The notes under the pieces: generated by a model
Seen by the model: only the letters and a program-made list of their open reading frames with translations
The model's database searches: none
Told to the model about the DNA's origin: nothing
Shown: positions 16,156 through 25,693 of the stretch, piece after piece
Layout of the letters: the number at the start of each line of letters is the position of its first letter
Numbering within the stretch: the first letter of the stretch is position 1
NCBI GenBank assembly: GCA_937934705.1
Contig: CALGYY010000117.1
Coordinates: 1 to 64,000, forward strand
From: an uncultured Bacteroidota bacterium
GTDB lineage: Bacteria; Bacteroidota; Bacteroidia; Bacteroidales; CAIWKO01
Reading direction: 5' to 3'
Length of the DNA: 64,000 bases
Position numbers and translations under genes: made by a program

Positions 16156-17547
16156 ATGGAATTTGATGTTATCGTTATCGGAAGCGGCCCGGGAGGTTAT
16201 GTGGCCGCCATCAGGGCTTCACAGCTCGGCATGAAAACGGCCGTGGTTGAAAAAGCAGAGGCCGGCGGAATTTGTCTGAACTGGGGATGCATTCCCACCA
16301 AGGCTCTGCTGAAGTCCGCGCAGGTCTTTAATTACATGAAACATCCGGCCGATTACGGACTGCAGCTTGAAGGCAGTGTGAAGCCAGACTTTACAGCTAT
16401 CGTAGAGCGTTCACGCGGAGTGGCCGCGCAGATGAGCAAGGGTGTTCAGTTTCTGCTCGATAAGAACAAAATTGAAATGCTGAGGGGACACGGAAAAGTG
16501 AAACCCGGCCGCAAGGTTGAGGTGACGGACACTGAGGGGACTGTGACTGAATACAGTGCTAAACATATTATCCTGGCCACGGGTGCCCGTTCCCGGGTAT
16601 TGCCTAATCTGCCGCAGGACGGAAAAAAGATCATCGGTTACCGTGAAGCCATGACGCTTCCCGCACAGCCGGAATCCATGGTGGTGGTTGGCTCCGGAGC
16701 CATCGGTTCAGAATTCGCATTTTTCTATCACTCCATAGGAACCCGGGTAACCCTGGTTGAGCTTTTACCCAATCTTCTGCCCCTGGAGGATGAGGATTCA
16801 TCAAAACAGATTGAGCGTTCCTTTAAGAAAGCCGGCATGAAGGTGATGACCAATGCATCCGTGGAATCGGTCGACACTTCAGGTGAACAATGCCTGGTAA
16901 AAATCAAAACACAGAAAGGGGAAGAGATCATCAGCTGTGATGTCGTCCTTTCTGCGGTTGGGATCGCTCCGAACACGGAAGGAATCGGCCTGGAAGAATG
17001 CGGCATAGTCACAGAAAAAGGTAAAGTTGTAGTGGATGAGTTCTACCGGACGAATCAGGAAGGTTACTACGCCATTGGCGACATCGTTCACGGCCCGGCT
17101 CTTGCGCATGTGGCTTCTCATGAAGCCCTCGTATGCGTGGAGAAGCTGGCCGGCAAGGAAACGGAAGCCCTGGATTACGGGAATATCCCCTCCTGCACTT
17201 ACACTACACCGGAAGTCGCCTCGGTGGGATTGAGTGAGAAAGCAGCGAAAGAAGCGGGTTACGAGATCAAAGTCGGAAAATTCCCCTTCACTGCATCCGG
17301 CAAGGCCACTGCTTCAGGGGCCAGGGATGGTTTTGTAAAAGTCATTTTCGATGCCAGATATGGACAGTGGCTGGGTGCGCACCTGGTAGGAGAAAATGTC
17401 ACCGAGATGATCGCGGAAGTTGTGGTGGCTAGGAAACTGGAGACCACCGGACATGAGATCATCCGTTCGGTGCATCCCCACCCGACCCTGTCGGAAGCGA
17501 TCATGGAGGCCGTTGCAGCGGCTTACGGAGAAGTCATACACCTTTAA
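16156..17547 (+). CDS. lpdA: Dihydrolipoyl dehydrogenase (E3)
   Basis: The 463-residue flavoprotein reoxidises dihydrolipoamide in 2-oxoacid dehydrogenase or glycine cleavage complexes, passing electrons to NAD. FAD binding is shown by VIVIGSGPGGYVAAIRASQLG at the N-terminus, the redox disulfide by GGICLNWGCIPTK (Cys40 and Cys45), the NAD domain by VVVGSGAIGSEFAFFY, a second FAD motif by YYAIGDIVHGPALAHVA, and the catalytic His-Glu dyad by HPHPTLSEAIMEA near residues 440-452. Length is normal. No E1 or E2 genes are nearby, so the partner complex cannot be told. It is 11 bases upstream of asnB. Confidence 0.96.
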   Translation: MEFDVIVIGSGPGGYVAAIRASQLGMKTAVVEKAEAGGICLNWGCIPTKALLKSAQVFNYMKHPADYGLQLEGSVKPDFTAIVERSRGVAAQMSKGVQFLLDKNKIEMLRGHGKVKPGRKVEVTDTEGTVTEYSAKHIILATGARSRVLPNLPQDGKKIIGYREAMTLPAQPESMVVVGSGAIGSEFAFFYHSIGTRVTLVELLPNLLPLEDEDSSKQIERSFKKAGMKVMTNASVESVDTSGEQCLVKIKTQKGEEIISCDVVLSAVGIAPNTEGIGLEECGIVTEKGKVVVDEFYRTNQEGYYAIGDIVHGPALAHVASHEALVCVEKLAGKETEALDYGNIPSCTYTTPEVASVGLSEKAAKEAGYEIKVGKFPFTASGKATASGARDGFVKVIFDARYGQWLGAHLVGENVTEMIAEVVVARKLETTGHEIIRSVHPHPTLSEAIMEAVAAAYGEVIHL

Positions 17548-17558
17548 TCCCTGATCAC

Positions 17559-19445
17559 ATGTGCGGCATTGCCGGAGGAATGTCATTCAGCGACAAAGGG
17601 GCGCATAAGCTCGACCTGCTGCCGGCCGCCGTCCAAAGCCTGCATCTCAGGGGACCAGACCAGAGCGGTGTTTTCCGACGGCCACACGCTGCTTTAGGAC
17701 AGAGCCGCCTCTCGGTCATTGATCTGAGTGATGCCGCCGCACAGCCGTTTACAGACGTCAGTGGTCGCTATACACTTGTCTTTAACGGTGAAATATATAA
17801 CTACAGGGAGATACGCCGGGAACTGACACAGAAAGGCATTCGTTTCCGTTCAGAAAGCGATACTGAAGTTCTCCTGTATGCCTATATCGTTTATGGGCCT
17901 GCATTCGTGAACCGCTTGAACGGCTTTTTTGCATTCTGCATTTTTGACGAAGCGGAAAACAGCTTATTTCTTGCCCGTGACCGCATGGGGATCAAACCCT
18001 TATATTATTATCACGATAATGATGTTTTTCTTTTTGCCTCGGAGATGAAAGCGCTGGTGGCGATGGGCATTCCCCGTGAACCGGATACGGAATCCATCTT
18101 CGCCTACCTGCAGTTGAATTACATTCCCGGTCCTGCAAGCATTTTCAAAGGGGTTCAGAAAGCAGAACCGGGACATACACTGCGGGTTAAAAAGGGGGCG
18201 GCTTCCCATGAATGTTTTTATTCCATCCCTTACAACCCCAAAGGAATTTGCGGTGATTCATATGAGACCGCCTGCGGGCGCATCCGAGAATTGATGGACA
18301 CGGCGGTTCAAAGGCGCCTGGTGGCAGACGTCCCCCTGGGGACCTTTCTCAGCGGAGGGATTGACTCAAGCATCATCACGGGGCTTGCGGCCCGTCACAA
18401 GCCGGGACTGAAAACTTTCAGCATTGGTTTTCCCGACGAACCCCTTTTTGATGAAACCCGGCATGCGGAAACCATCGCCCGTCTGCACCGCACCGACCAC
18501 CAGTCCATCCGCCTCAGCAGCGGGGATCTCCTGGGTGTTTTACCACGTGTTCTTGATTACATTGATGAGCCCTTTGCGGATTCTTCCGCTTTGGCCGTAT
18601 ACCTGCTCAGCCGGGAAACCCGCAGGCAGGTTACCGTGGCCTTATCGGGTGACGGAGCAGATGAGCTTTACGGTGGCTATATCAAACACATGGCGGAATG
18701 CCGGATGAGAAATCCCGGAATGAAAGAAAAGCTGGTGAAGGCGGGCGGAGGTCTTTGGGCATTTCTTCCGAAAAGCCGCAATAGTTTTGCCGGCAACCGC
18801 ATCCGGCAGTTGCACCGCTTTGCGGAGGCCGCCGGGCTCCCTGAGGGAGAACGCTACTGGCGCCTGGCATCCATCAGCAGTGAAGGGGAAGCAGCATCAC
18901 TCCTGAGTGTAGCATACAGACAGGAGATCTTCAACGCGAGAAAACAGGAATGGCTGAGGAATATCAGCACCGGAGGAGACCTGAATGAAGTGCTGCTGAC
19001 GGACATGCAAGTGGTTTTGCGAAACGATATGCTGGTGAAAGTGGATCTGATGTCGATGGCCAATTCACTGGAAGTCAGGGTACCCTTCCTTGATCATGAG
19101 CATGTGAATTATGTTTTTTCCCTGCCCTGGTTTTACAAAGCCGGGACTTCATACCGAAAAAAGATACTAAAGGATGCCTTCAGGGAAATGTTGCCGGATG
19201 AGATTTTCAGACGCAACAAGCATGGATTTGAAGTACCTTTGCTGAAATGGTTCAGGACTGAACTTGACGGTAAAATTCGCGGCGAATGGCTTTCGGCGGA
19301 ACGGATCCGGGCGCAGGGCATCTTTGATGAAGCGGCGGTATCGGCACTGATCCGGAAACTTCATTCTTCCGATCCCGGTGATTCAGCGGCCAGGGTGTGG
19401 GCATTGATCGTTTTTCAGAACTGGTGGACAAAATACATGGAATAG
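17559..19445 (+). CDS. asnB: Asparagine synthetase, glutamine-hydrolysing
   Basis: The 628-residue enzyme has an N-terminal class II glutamine amidotransferase domain starting MCGIAGG with the nucleophile Cys2. Its C-terminal ATP-pyrophosphatase synthetase domain carries FLSGGIDSSI at residues 264-272. Other family marks are HLRGPDQSGVF, GQSRLSVIDLSDAAAQPF and ALSGDGADELYGGY. It makes asparagine from aspartate or amidates another carboxylate. Paralogues located in surface-polysaccharide clusters often amidate uronic acids. Here the next gene is a glycosyltransferase only 3 bases downstream and an export system follows, so polysaccharide amidation is plausible but inferred. Confidence 0.93.
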   Translation: MCGIAGGMSFSDKGAHKLDLLPAAVQSLHLRGPDQSGVFRRPHAALGQSRLSVIDLSDAAAQPFTDVSGRYTLVFNGEIYNYREIRRELTQKGIRFRSESDTEVLLYAYIVYGPAFVNRLNGFFAFCIFDEAENSLFLARDRMGIKPLYYYHDNDVFLFASEMKALVAMGIPREPDTESIFAYLQLNYIPGPASIFKGVQKAEPGHTLRVKKGAASHECFYSIPYNPKGICGDSYETACGRIRELMDTAVQRRLVADVPLGTFLSGGIDSSIITGLAARHKPGLKTFSIGFPDEPLFDETRHAETIARLHRTDHQSIRLSSGDLLGVLPRVLDYIDEPFADSSALAVYLLSRETRRQVTVALSGDGADELYGGYIKHMAECRMRNPGMKEKLVKAGGGLWAFLPKSRNSFAGNRIRQLHRFAEAAGLPEGERYWRLASISSEGEAASLLSVAYRQEIFNARKQEWLRNISTGGDLNEVLLTDMQVVLRNDMLVKVDLMSMANSLEVRVPFLDHEHVNYVFSLPWFYKAGTSYRKKILKDAFREMLPDEIFRRNKHGFEVPLLKWFRTELDGKIRGEWLSAERIRAQGIFDEAAVSALIRKLHSSDPGDSAARVWALIVFQNWWTKYME

Positions 19446-19448
19446 AAC

Positions 19449-20642
19449 ATGCCGAAAGTACTCAGGATCATCAACCGCTTTAATCTGGGCGGACCTGCAT
19501 ACAACGCTTCGTATCTTACGCGTTATATGGCGCCTGAGTTCGAAACACTCCTGGTAGGAGGCAAGAACGATGAGAATGAAGCCAATTCCCAATATATCCC
19601 TGAAAGTCTGGGATTGAAACCGCTCATCATTCCAGAGATGCAGCGATCCATCAGTCCGTCGCGTGACATGAAGGCGTACCGGAAGATCAAAGATCTGATC
19701 CGGGATTTCAGGCCGGACATTGTTCACACCCATGCCTCAAAGGCCGGCGCCCTGGGCCGGCGGGCCGCCGCGTCGCTGAATGTTCCTGTGATCGTGCATA
19801 CGTTTCACGGGCACGTTTTCGACGCCTATTTCAACGGTCTGAAATCCTCCATTTACAAACGGATTGAAAGGAGTCTGGCCAGGAAAAGCAGTGCTATTGT
19901 TGCGCTCAGTGAAATCCAGAAACACGATCTGGTGAGCCGCCACCGGATCTGCCAGGAAGAATTGGTACACATTATTCCTCTGGGCTTTGACCTTAGCCGT
20001 TTCCGCGAAAATAACGGATTGAAGAGAATAGCTTTCCGGGAAAAATACGGAATCCGGGAAGATGAGATGGCTATAGGTATTGTGGGTCGCATCGTCCCCA
20101 TTAAGAACCACGCGCTTTTCCTGCATGCCCTGCACTACCTCCTGCGGCATAGCAGCAGAAAAATAAGGGCGTTTATCGTGGGCGACGGCGAAAGCAGGGC
20201 GGCCACGGAAGCACTGGCCCGGGAACTGGGAATCGATTACTCAGATGCGACCGCGGAGAAACGGAGTACCACACTCACCTTTACCTCATGGCTTAAAGAT
20301 ATCGACGAAGTGAATGCAGGGATGGATATCATTGCACTCAGTTCGCTGAATGAAGGCACCCCTGTCAGCCTGATCGAAGCACAGGCTTCCGGCAAACCGA
20401 TTGTCACCACCCGTGTCGGCGGCATCGGAAACATCGTGATCCCGGGAGAAACCGCCCTGCTCTCCGATCCCCATGATGCAGAGGAATTCGGACGGCATCT
20501 GCTGACCCTGACCGAAGATGAGACCCTGAGAAAGTCATTCGCTGAAAAAGGATGGCCTTTCGTGGAGTCCCGCTTCCATTATACAAGACTGGTCAGAGAT
20601 ATGAGAGAACTCTACTTTCGTCTGCTGGAGGACCATCAGTAA
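19449..20642 (+). CDS. GT4-family glycosyltransferase
   Basis: The 397-residue protein is a GT-B fold retaining glycosyltransferase of family 4. It begins VLRIINRFNLGGPAYNASYL, the typical nucleotide-sugar transferase N-domain opening, with DIVHTHASKAGALGRRAA and HTFHGHVFDAYFN in the acceptor domain. The donor domain is marked by AIGIVGRIVPIKNH, AFIVGDGESR, and ALSSLNEGTPVSLIEAQASG with the E-x7-E donor motif, followed by VTTRVGGIGNIV. It probably adds a sugar to a lipid-linked polysaccharide precursor on the cytoplasmic face. It lies 3 bases after asnB, so the two are cotranscribed. Sugar specificity is unknown. Confidence 0.93.
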   Translation: MPKVLRIINRFNLGGPAYNASYLTRYMAPEFETLLVGGKNDENEANSQYIPESLGLKPLIIPEMQRSISPSRDMKAYRKIKDLIRDFRPDIVHTHASKAGALGRRAAASLNVPVIVHTFHGHVFDAYFNGLKSSIYKRIERSLARKSSAIVALSEIQKHDLVSRHRICQEELVHIIPLGFDLSRFRENNGLKRIAFREKYGIREDEMAIGIVGRIVPIKNHALFLHALHYLLRHSSRKIRAFIVGDGESRAATEALARELGIDYSDATAEKRSTTLTFTSWLKDIDEVNAGMDIIALSSLNEGTPVSLIEAQASGKPIVTTRVGGIGNIVIPGETALLSDPHDAEEFGRHLLTLTEDETLRKSFAEKGWPFVESRFHYTRLVRDMRELYFRLLEDHQ

Positions 20643-20702
20643 ATAAGCTTGTGGACCGGACCCTGTTTTTTCCGTCTTCTTCGAAAACAATTTTTTCATC
20701 TG

Positions 20703-20737
20703 TTTGAAAGAAAATCAGATTTTTTTTATTTACTTTG
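20703..20737 (+). promoter_or_regulatory. Promoter of the polysaccharide export genes
   Basis: TTTG at 20703-20706 and TTACTTTG at 20730-20737 (7 of 8 matches to TAnnTTTG) are separated by 23 bases, slightly more than usual. Transcription would begin near 20744, about 80 bases before the OPX gene. Confidence 0.45.
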
Positions 20738-20826
20738 CAACACAAAGTACTTTTTGACGTAAAATGAAAAAAAAAGCCTTCAGTGAAGGATTGAAAACGT
20801 AATTTTGTCATTAAGCGATTGAAGAT

Positions 20827-21567
20827 ATGAAGCGAACCTGCCTGCTGCTGTTACTGGCCCTTCTGGCATCCTGCCGGGCCATGAACCCCTCCCAGATGCT
20901 CAGAAGCGATTCAGGGGATCAGCTCCTGCATTACCCTGATTCCATCAGGGACGAATACCGCATAGCGCCTGATGATGTGATCAGTTTTATTGTATTGCCT
21001 AACAAGGGTGAGCGGGTGGTCAGCGGATTGAGTGAGCCTGCCACGGGTTCCACTCAACCGAATGAAAAATCAGGTCTGGCTTATGTAGTTGAGTCCGACG
21101 GGACCGTGAAACTGCCCATGCTGGGTTTTGTAAAATTCGGCGGCCTTAACCGGCGCGAAGCAGAGGCCATGCTTGAGGCGCGTTATGCTGATTACATCAA
21201 CGATCCCTATGTAAAGCTGTCCGTTGACAACCGTAGGGTCTTTGTTTTCACCGGATCAGGGGCCAGCGTGGTTAAGCTGGAAAACCAGAACACGACGCTC
21301 TTTGAGGTCCTGGCACAGGCGGGTGGCACACAGGAATCCAAGGCGCACAAGATCAAACTTATACGGGATGAGGGCGGAGAACCAAAAGTCTATCTGATTG
21401 ACCTGAGCCGGGTAGACAACATCAGTCAGGGCAATATCGTGCTGCAGTCAAACGACGTGGTTTATATTACTCCCCGTGACCGGGTACCCGAGCGCATTAT
21501 TGCCATCATCACACCTTATCTTTCACTGCTGGCAACGGCATTTGCCGCTATTGCCCTCTTTAAATAG
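20827..21567 (+). CDS. Outer-membrane polysaccharide export lipoprotein (Wza/OPX)
   Basis: The 246-residue protein has a lipoprotein signal, MKRTCLLLLLALLASCRAMN, with the cysteine at residue 16. It then has the Poly_export domain (YRIAPDDVISFIVLPNKGER to LPMLGFVKFGGLNRREAEAM, DYINDPYVKLSV), one SLBB domain (residues about 145-215, including TTLFEVLAQAGG and NDVVYITPR) and a C-terminal hydrophobic helix (IIAIITPYLSLLATAFAAIAL) that may cross the outer membrane. It forms the outer-membrane part of the export channel for capsule or exopolysaccharide. It is shorter than E. coli Wza, as is usual in Bacteroidota. Its partner kinase gene begins 7 bases downstream. Confidence 0.94.
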   Translation: MKRTCLLLLLALLASCRAMNPSQMLRSDSGDQLLHYPDSIRDEYRIAPDDVISFIVLPNKGERVVSGLSEPATGSTQPNEKSGLAYVVESDGTVKLPMLGFVKFGGLNRREAEAMLEARYADYINDPYVKLSVDNRRVFVFTGSGASVVKLENQNTTLFEVLAQAGGTQESKAHKIKLIRDEGGEPKVYLIDLSRVDNISQGNIVLQSNDVVYITPRDRVPERIIAIITPYLSLLATAFAAIALFK

Positions 21568-21574
21568 ACAGAAT

Positions 21575-24016
21575 ATGGCTTTTCGCAAAATACCTGCAAT
21601 CAACGATGAACTTGACATCAAGCTCTTTCTGCATATCGCAAGGAAGAGCATTTTCTACATTGTCACCTTTATTGCCGTGGCCATCGTGGGAGCCTTTCTT
21701 TACCTTCGCTATTCCTATCCTCTTTATGAGACTCACGCGATCATACAGCTCGATGTCAAGAATGAGGCTGACAAATACCTGAATGCCTTCACGGATGAGA
21801 AACCGGCTGAAGAGGGCATGGCCAAGCGCGTCGAACTGCTGCGGTCGCCCGTTTTTCTTGCCCGGGCGCTATCCAAGCTGCCGCTGGGTGTGAGCTATTA
21901 TTCCAAAGGCACCATCCTGAACACTGAAATGTACCGCAACAGTCCTTTTGAGGTGGAAGCCACTGTGAAATCACCCTCGATTTATCACATCCCTTTGTAT
22001 GTCAGCTTTAAAAGTGCGGAAGAGTTCCGCCTTTCATACAGTGCCAATGGCAACGAATGGGAAGGAACTTACAAGACCGGGGACAAGATCACCCTTCCTG
22101 AAGCGGACCTTATTCTGCATGTGAAAGATGCTGCAAGTTTGCGGTCAGAAGCAGAAGCCCTGAACCCGACCACATTTTACTTCACCCTCAACAATCCTGA
22201 AGAAATCGTAGCCTCATACATGCCGAATCTGAGGATCAATATCCTGAGTGAGGACGCCAAAACCCTTCAGATCATATACAACGACCGGAATCCTGTGAAG
22301 GCGAGCGATGTTGTCAACAACATCGTGGAGGAGTTCAGTGTATACGATCTGGAGCGTAAAGCCGAAGGGGCCAACAATGTACTGCAATTCATCGATGAAC
22401 AGTTGCTGCTGATTTACGGCGAGTTGTATGAATCGGAAAACCAGCTTGACAGCTTCAGGAGGGCCAATAAAATAGACACCAATTACCTGCGTGATCCCAT
22501 GGATCTCAGGATCAAGATCGAGGAGTATGAGAAGCAGTTACTGAAGATGGACAATGAGGAGATCACCCTGAAGAACCTGGATGAGGAACTTCAGAAGAGT
22601 GCAGAGATCAATGTATATAAGCTCACCGCCATCATCGCGGGCAGCGATTTCCAGGGGGTCATCTCCGGGATGCTGCAGGGTATCCAGGAGCTGCTGATCC
22701 GGAAAGAGCAATACCTTTATGAAGTCACCCCGCAGAATGCACAGATCGAAGCCCTGAATTACCAGATCGGTATCAGGAAGAAACTCCTGCATGAGAGCAT
22801 ACAGAGCATCCGAAGCAATCTGGTGGTCCGGAAACAGGAAGTCCGCAAGGACCTGGAAAAAGTCGGCGGCAAATACTTCAACCGGGGACAGGGATACAGT
22901 CCGATAGAATTCAACAAACTCCAGCGCCTGTATTCGGTCAATGAAAAATATTACAACGAACTGATCCAGAAACGCGCGGAATACAGCATTACCAAGGCAG
23001 GACTGGTTTCTGAGAATGTGGTGCTGGAGAAATCGCGGGTTCCCCAGGAACCTGTCTCACCACAGTCGCGCAACATTTATATCAGTTGTCTGCTCGGCGC
23101 CATTGTTCTGAGCATCGGACTCATTATCACCAAATACCTTCTTTATAATACCATAGTGTCGGTAAGTGATATCAAGAAATACACAGATGTCCCGGCACTA
23201 GGCATTGTGCCGCGTTATAACAAGAATATTCCCGTATCACAGATCATTGTTGACCGCGAACCCCGCTCGCTGATTGCGGAATCGCTGCGTGCGATCCGGA
23301 CCAACCTTCAGTTCATCAATAATGAGGAGGGGCCGAAAGTTATCGCTGTAACCTCTACGATTGCCGGTGAGGGAAAAACCTTCTTCGCGCTGAATCTGGC
23401 CGGGGTGATCGCGTTTTCGAACAAAAGGGTGGTTATTATTGACCTCGACCTCCGCAAGCCCAAGATCCATTCGGGTTTCGGCACACATAACAAAAGAGGG
23501 ATGAGCAGCATACTGGCCGGGAAGGAAGTCATAGAAAACTGCATCCAGAAAAGCGTGCTGCCCAACCTGGATTTCATTACCGCCGGCGTGGTCCCGCCCA
23601 ATCCTTCGGAACTGATTATCGGTCCACGCATGGAGGAGACCCTGAACCAACTCAAGCAGATGTATGATTTCGTGATCATCGACAATCCCCCGGTGGGTGT
23701 GGTTACCGACGGGATGAAGAGCCTGCAGATGGCGGATTATCCCATCTATGTATTCAAATCGGGTTACAGCAAGCGTTTCTTCATCGAAAACCTGGAGCGC
23801 CTGGTCAGGGAAAGCCATATCAACAGCATTTCATTTGTGCTGAACAATGTGGATCTTGGCTTTGCCGGCTATGGAAAATTCAGCTATAGTCGCAGCAAAC
23901 ACGGCTTCGGTTACGGTTATGGTTATGGTTACTATGATGAGGAAAGCGCCCGTAAACCGAGACATCCTTTCATTTCGTTCATTCTTAAACCTTTCACCAA
24001 GAAAAACAAAACCTGA
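21575..24016 (+). CDS. Polysaccharide co-polymerase with BY-kinase domain (Wzc)
   Basis: The start at 21575 (MAFRKIPAINDELDIKLFLH) gives 813 residues; the upstream part of the frame overlaps the OPX gene and is not used. Two membrane helices (about residues 28-48 and 505-525) flank a large periplasmic Wzz/GNVR region with coiled coil. The cytoplasmic BY-kinase has Walker A TSTIAGEGKTFFALNL near residue 592-607, Walker A' VVIIDLDLRKPK and Walker B DFVIIDNPPVGVV. The tyrosine-rich tail (YGKFSYSRSKHGFG then alternating G-Y) is the autophosphorylation cluster. It controls chain length and export together with the OPX lipoprotein. No cognate phosphatase is visible in the window. Confidence 0.95.
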   Translation: MAFRKIPAINDELDIKLFLHIARKSIFYIVTFIAVAIVGAFLYLRYSYPLYETHAIIQLDVKNEADKYLNAFTDEKPAEEGMAKRVELLRSPVFLARALSKLPLGVSYYSKGTILNTEMYRNSPFEVEATVKSPSIYHIPLYVSFKSAEEFRLSYSANGNEWEGTYKTGDKITLPEADLILHVKDAASLRSEAEALNPTTFYFTLNNPEEIVASYMPNLRINILSEDAKTLQIIYNDRNPVKASDVVNNIVEEFSVYDLERKAEGANNVLQFIDEQLLLIYGELYESENQLDSFRRANKIDTNYLRDPMDLRIKIEEYEKQLLKMDNEEITLKNLDEELQKSAEINVYKLTAIIAGSDFQGVISGMLQGIQELLIRKEQYLYEVTPQNAQIEALNYQIGIRKKLLHESIQSIRSNLVVRKQEVRKDLEKVGGKYFNRGQGYSPIEFNKLQRLYSVNEKYYNELIQKRAEYSITKAGLVSENVVLEKSRVPQEPVSPQSRNIYISCLLGAIVLSIGLIITKYLLYNTIVSVSDIKKYTDVPALGIVPRYNKNIPVSQIIVDREPRSLIAESLRAIRTNLQFINNEEGPKVIAVTSTIAGEGKTFFALNLAGVIAFSNKRVVIIDLDLRKPKIHSGFGTHNKRGMSSILAGKEVIENCIQKSVLPNLDFITAGVVPPNPSELIIGPRMEETLNQLKQMYDFVIIDNPPVGVVTDGMKSLQMADYPIYVFKSGYSKRFFIENLERLVRESHINSISFVLNNVDLGFAGYGKFSYSRSKHGFGYGYGYGYYDEESARKPRHPFISFILKPFTKKNKT

Positions 24017-24017
24017 A

Positions 24018-24560
24018 ATGAAGACAACCGCCCTGGAAATACCTGATGTTATTGTTTTTGAACCCGATGTTTACCGCGATTCCCGGGGGAGTTTTTTCGA
24101 AAGCTGGCAGGAGAGGCGCTTTTCAGAAGCAGGAATTAATGAAGCATTTGTGCAGGATAACCAGTCCGTTTCAGGCAAGGGTGTGTTGCGGGGACTTCAC
24201 TTCCAGCAGCCTCCTCACGCCCAGGGCAAACTGGTCAGGGTAGCCAGGGGTGCTGTGATGGATGTGGCTGTTGACCTGCGTAAAGCTTCCCCGACTTACG
24301 GGAAATGGGTCAGCCAGATTCTTTCAGAGGATAACCACCTGATGATGTGGGTGCCAAAAGGTTTTGCCCATGGGTTCATCACCCTCGAAGAAGACACGGT
24401 GTTTCTTTATAAATGCACCGGCTTCTACAATAAGGCCGCTGAGCAGACCATTCTCTGGAACGACCCCGACCTGAACATCCCCTGGGGGGTAGAACAACCC
24501 CTCGTTTCAGAGAAAGACCTGCTGGGAATCAATTTTAAGGCGCTGAACAGTTTGTTTTAA
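24018..24560 (+). CDS. rfbC: dTDP-4-dehydrorhamnose 3,5-epimerase
   Basis: Starting at 24018 gives the normal 180 residues; the frame is open upstream into the Wzc gene, but those residues are not family-like. This cupin epimerises dTDP-4-keto-6-deoxyglucose on the way to dTDP-L-rhamnose. Signatures: FFESWQERRF, VQDNQSVSGKGVLRGLHFQ with the catalytic base His61, DVAVDLRKASPTYGKW, WVPKGFAHGF and LYKCTGFY with Tyr131. The start codon lies one base after the Wzc stop, so translation is probably coupled. The rfbA, rfbB and rfbD partners are not in the window and must lie elsewhere if rhamnose is made. Confidence 0.95.
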   Translation: MKTTALEIPDVIVFEPDVYRDSRGSFFESWQERRFSEAGINEAFVQDNQSVSGKGVLRGLHFQQPPHAQGKLVRVARGAVMDVAVDLRKASPTYGKWVSQILSEDNHLMMWVPKGFAHGFITLEEDTVFLYKCTGFYNKAAEQTILWNDPDLNIPWGVEQPLVSEKDLLGINFKALNSLF

Positions 24561-24581
24561 GGGATTAAATCCCTAATTTTG
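24551..24581 (+). promoter_or_regulatory. Promoter of the WecA/MraY-type gene
   Basis: TTTG at 24551-24554 is followed after 19 bases by TAATTTTG at 24574-24581, a near-ideal Bacteroidota promoter overlapping the end of rfbC. Transcription would start about 13 bases before the TTG start codon at 24602, so the leader is very short. Confidence 0.7.
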
Positions 24582-24601
24582 CGCCCTCAAAATTTGATGC
24601 A

Positions 24602-25693
24602 TTGCTGAACGCCTCAGTTTATCTGATCATTGTACTCATCTCCTTTTTTGTTGCAGCCTTTGTTTTCTCACTGCTGGTCAACAGTTTATTCCTGCATTTT
24701 TCAAAAAACCTCGGCGTCAGGCATCACAACGAAAACCTGATCCGCTGGAGCAGTACCACCAAGCCAGCTATGGGCGGTATCGGTTTCTACATCATTTTTC
24801 TGATCTCCATCGCGGCCACTTCTTTCATCTTTGAGCCCAATGAACGTTACCACAACCTGATTTTCCTCGGCTTCGTGATCGCGGCAACCATCGCATTCCT
24901 CATGGGGCTTTTTGATGATGCCTTTAATACCAAGGTCTGGCTGAAGCTCTTCGCACAAATCACCTGTTCTGTAGTGCTGATTGTCACAGGAACCTCCATT
25001 CAGTTCTTCGGGGTATGGTGGGCCGACTGGCTCCTGACGATTATATGGGTGGTGGGCATGATGAATTCCCTGAATATGCTCGACAATATGGACGGGATCA
25101 GCACCATTGTATCCACCTTCATTCTTTCGGCTTTCATCGTATTGCTGCTGATTGAAAGAAGCTTCGGTTCGCCTTTTACCATTATACTGGCAGGACTGAT
25201 CGCAGCTTTGCTGGGATTTCTGATATACAACTGGAACCCTTCCAAAATGTATATGGGCGATACGGGCAGCCAGTTCCTGGGGTTTATCCTGGCGTTTACG
25301 GGTATCCTCTTCATATGGAACGGCCGGGCAGCGGAAGGAGAGTTCTCCATGCTGCGCAAATTGGTTTTGCTGGCAGTGCTTTATGCCCTGCCCCTGAGCG
25401 ACACCATTACAGTGGTTTTCAAAAGGCTCCGCAAAGGCCGCTCACCCTTTGTAGGCGGAAAGGATCATACAACGCACCACCTCTCCTATCTTGGTCTCAG
25501 CGACCGTAAAGTCGCCATGGTCTACCTGTTCATCGCACTCGTGGCGACCGCTGCTTTCGTTTATGGCGCAATGCTTCCTGCCTGGTACTGGCAGCATTAT
25601 CTGCTTTTTACACTGCTTTTCTTAGCAGTCTTTGTTTCCCTTTTTACCATCGGCAACCTGAACATCCATAAGTCGGATCCCAAATCCTCATGA
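24602..25693 (+). CDS. UDP-sugar phosphotransferase initiating glycan synthesis (WecA/MraY family)
   Basis: The 363-residue polytopic membrane protein belongs to the family that transfers a sugar-1-phosphate from a UDP-sugar to undecaprenyl phosphate. Family motifs: TKPAMGGIGFYIIFL, FLMGLFDDAFNTK with the Asp pair, NSLNMLDNMDGIST with the catalytic region, and NPSKMYMGDTGSQFLGF; a cytoplasmic GGKDHTTHHLSYLG His-rich loop is also present. The start is TTG: it is the furthest upstream start in frame, an ATG four bases earlier is out of frame, and the promoter at 24551-24581 fits. It probably initiates the polysaccharide of this locus. Its stop overlaps the start of the next gene (ATGA). Confidence 0.92.
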   Translation: MLNASVYLIIVLISFFVAAFVFSLLVNSLFLHFSKNLGVRHHNENLIRWSSTTKPAMGGIGFYIIFLISIAATSFIFEPNERYHNLIFLGFVIAATIAFLMGLFDDAFNTKVWLKLFAQITCSVVLIVTGTSIQFFGVWWADWLLTIIWVVGMMNSLNMLDNMDGISTIVSTFILSAFIVLLLIERSFGSPFTIILAGLIAALLGFLIYNWNPSKMYMGDTGSQFLGFILAFTGILFIWNGRAAEGEFSMLRKLVLLAVLYALPLSDTITVVFKRLRKGRSPFVGGKDHTTHHLSYLGLSDRKVAMVYLFIALVATAAFVYGAMLPAWYWQHYLLFTLLFLAVFVSLFTIGNLNIHKSDPKSS

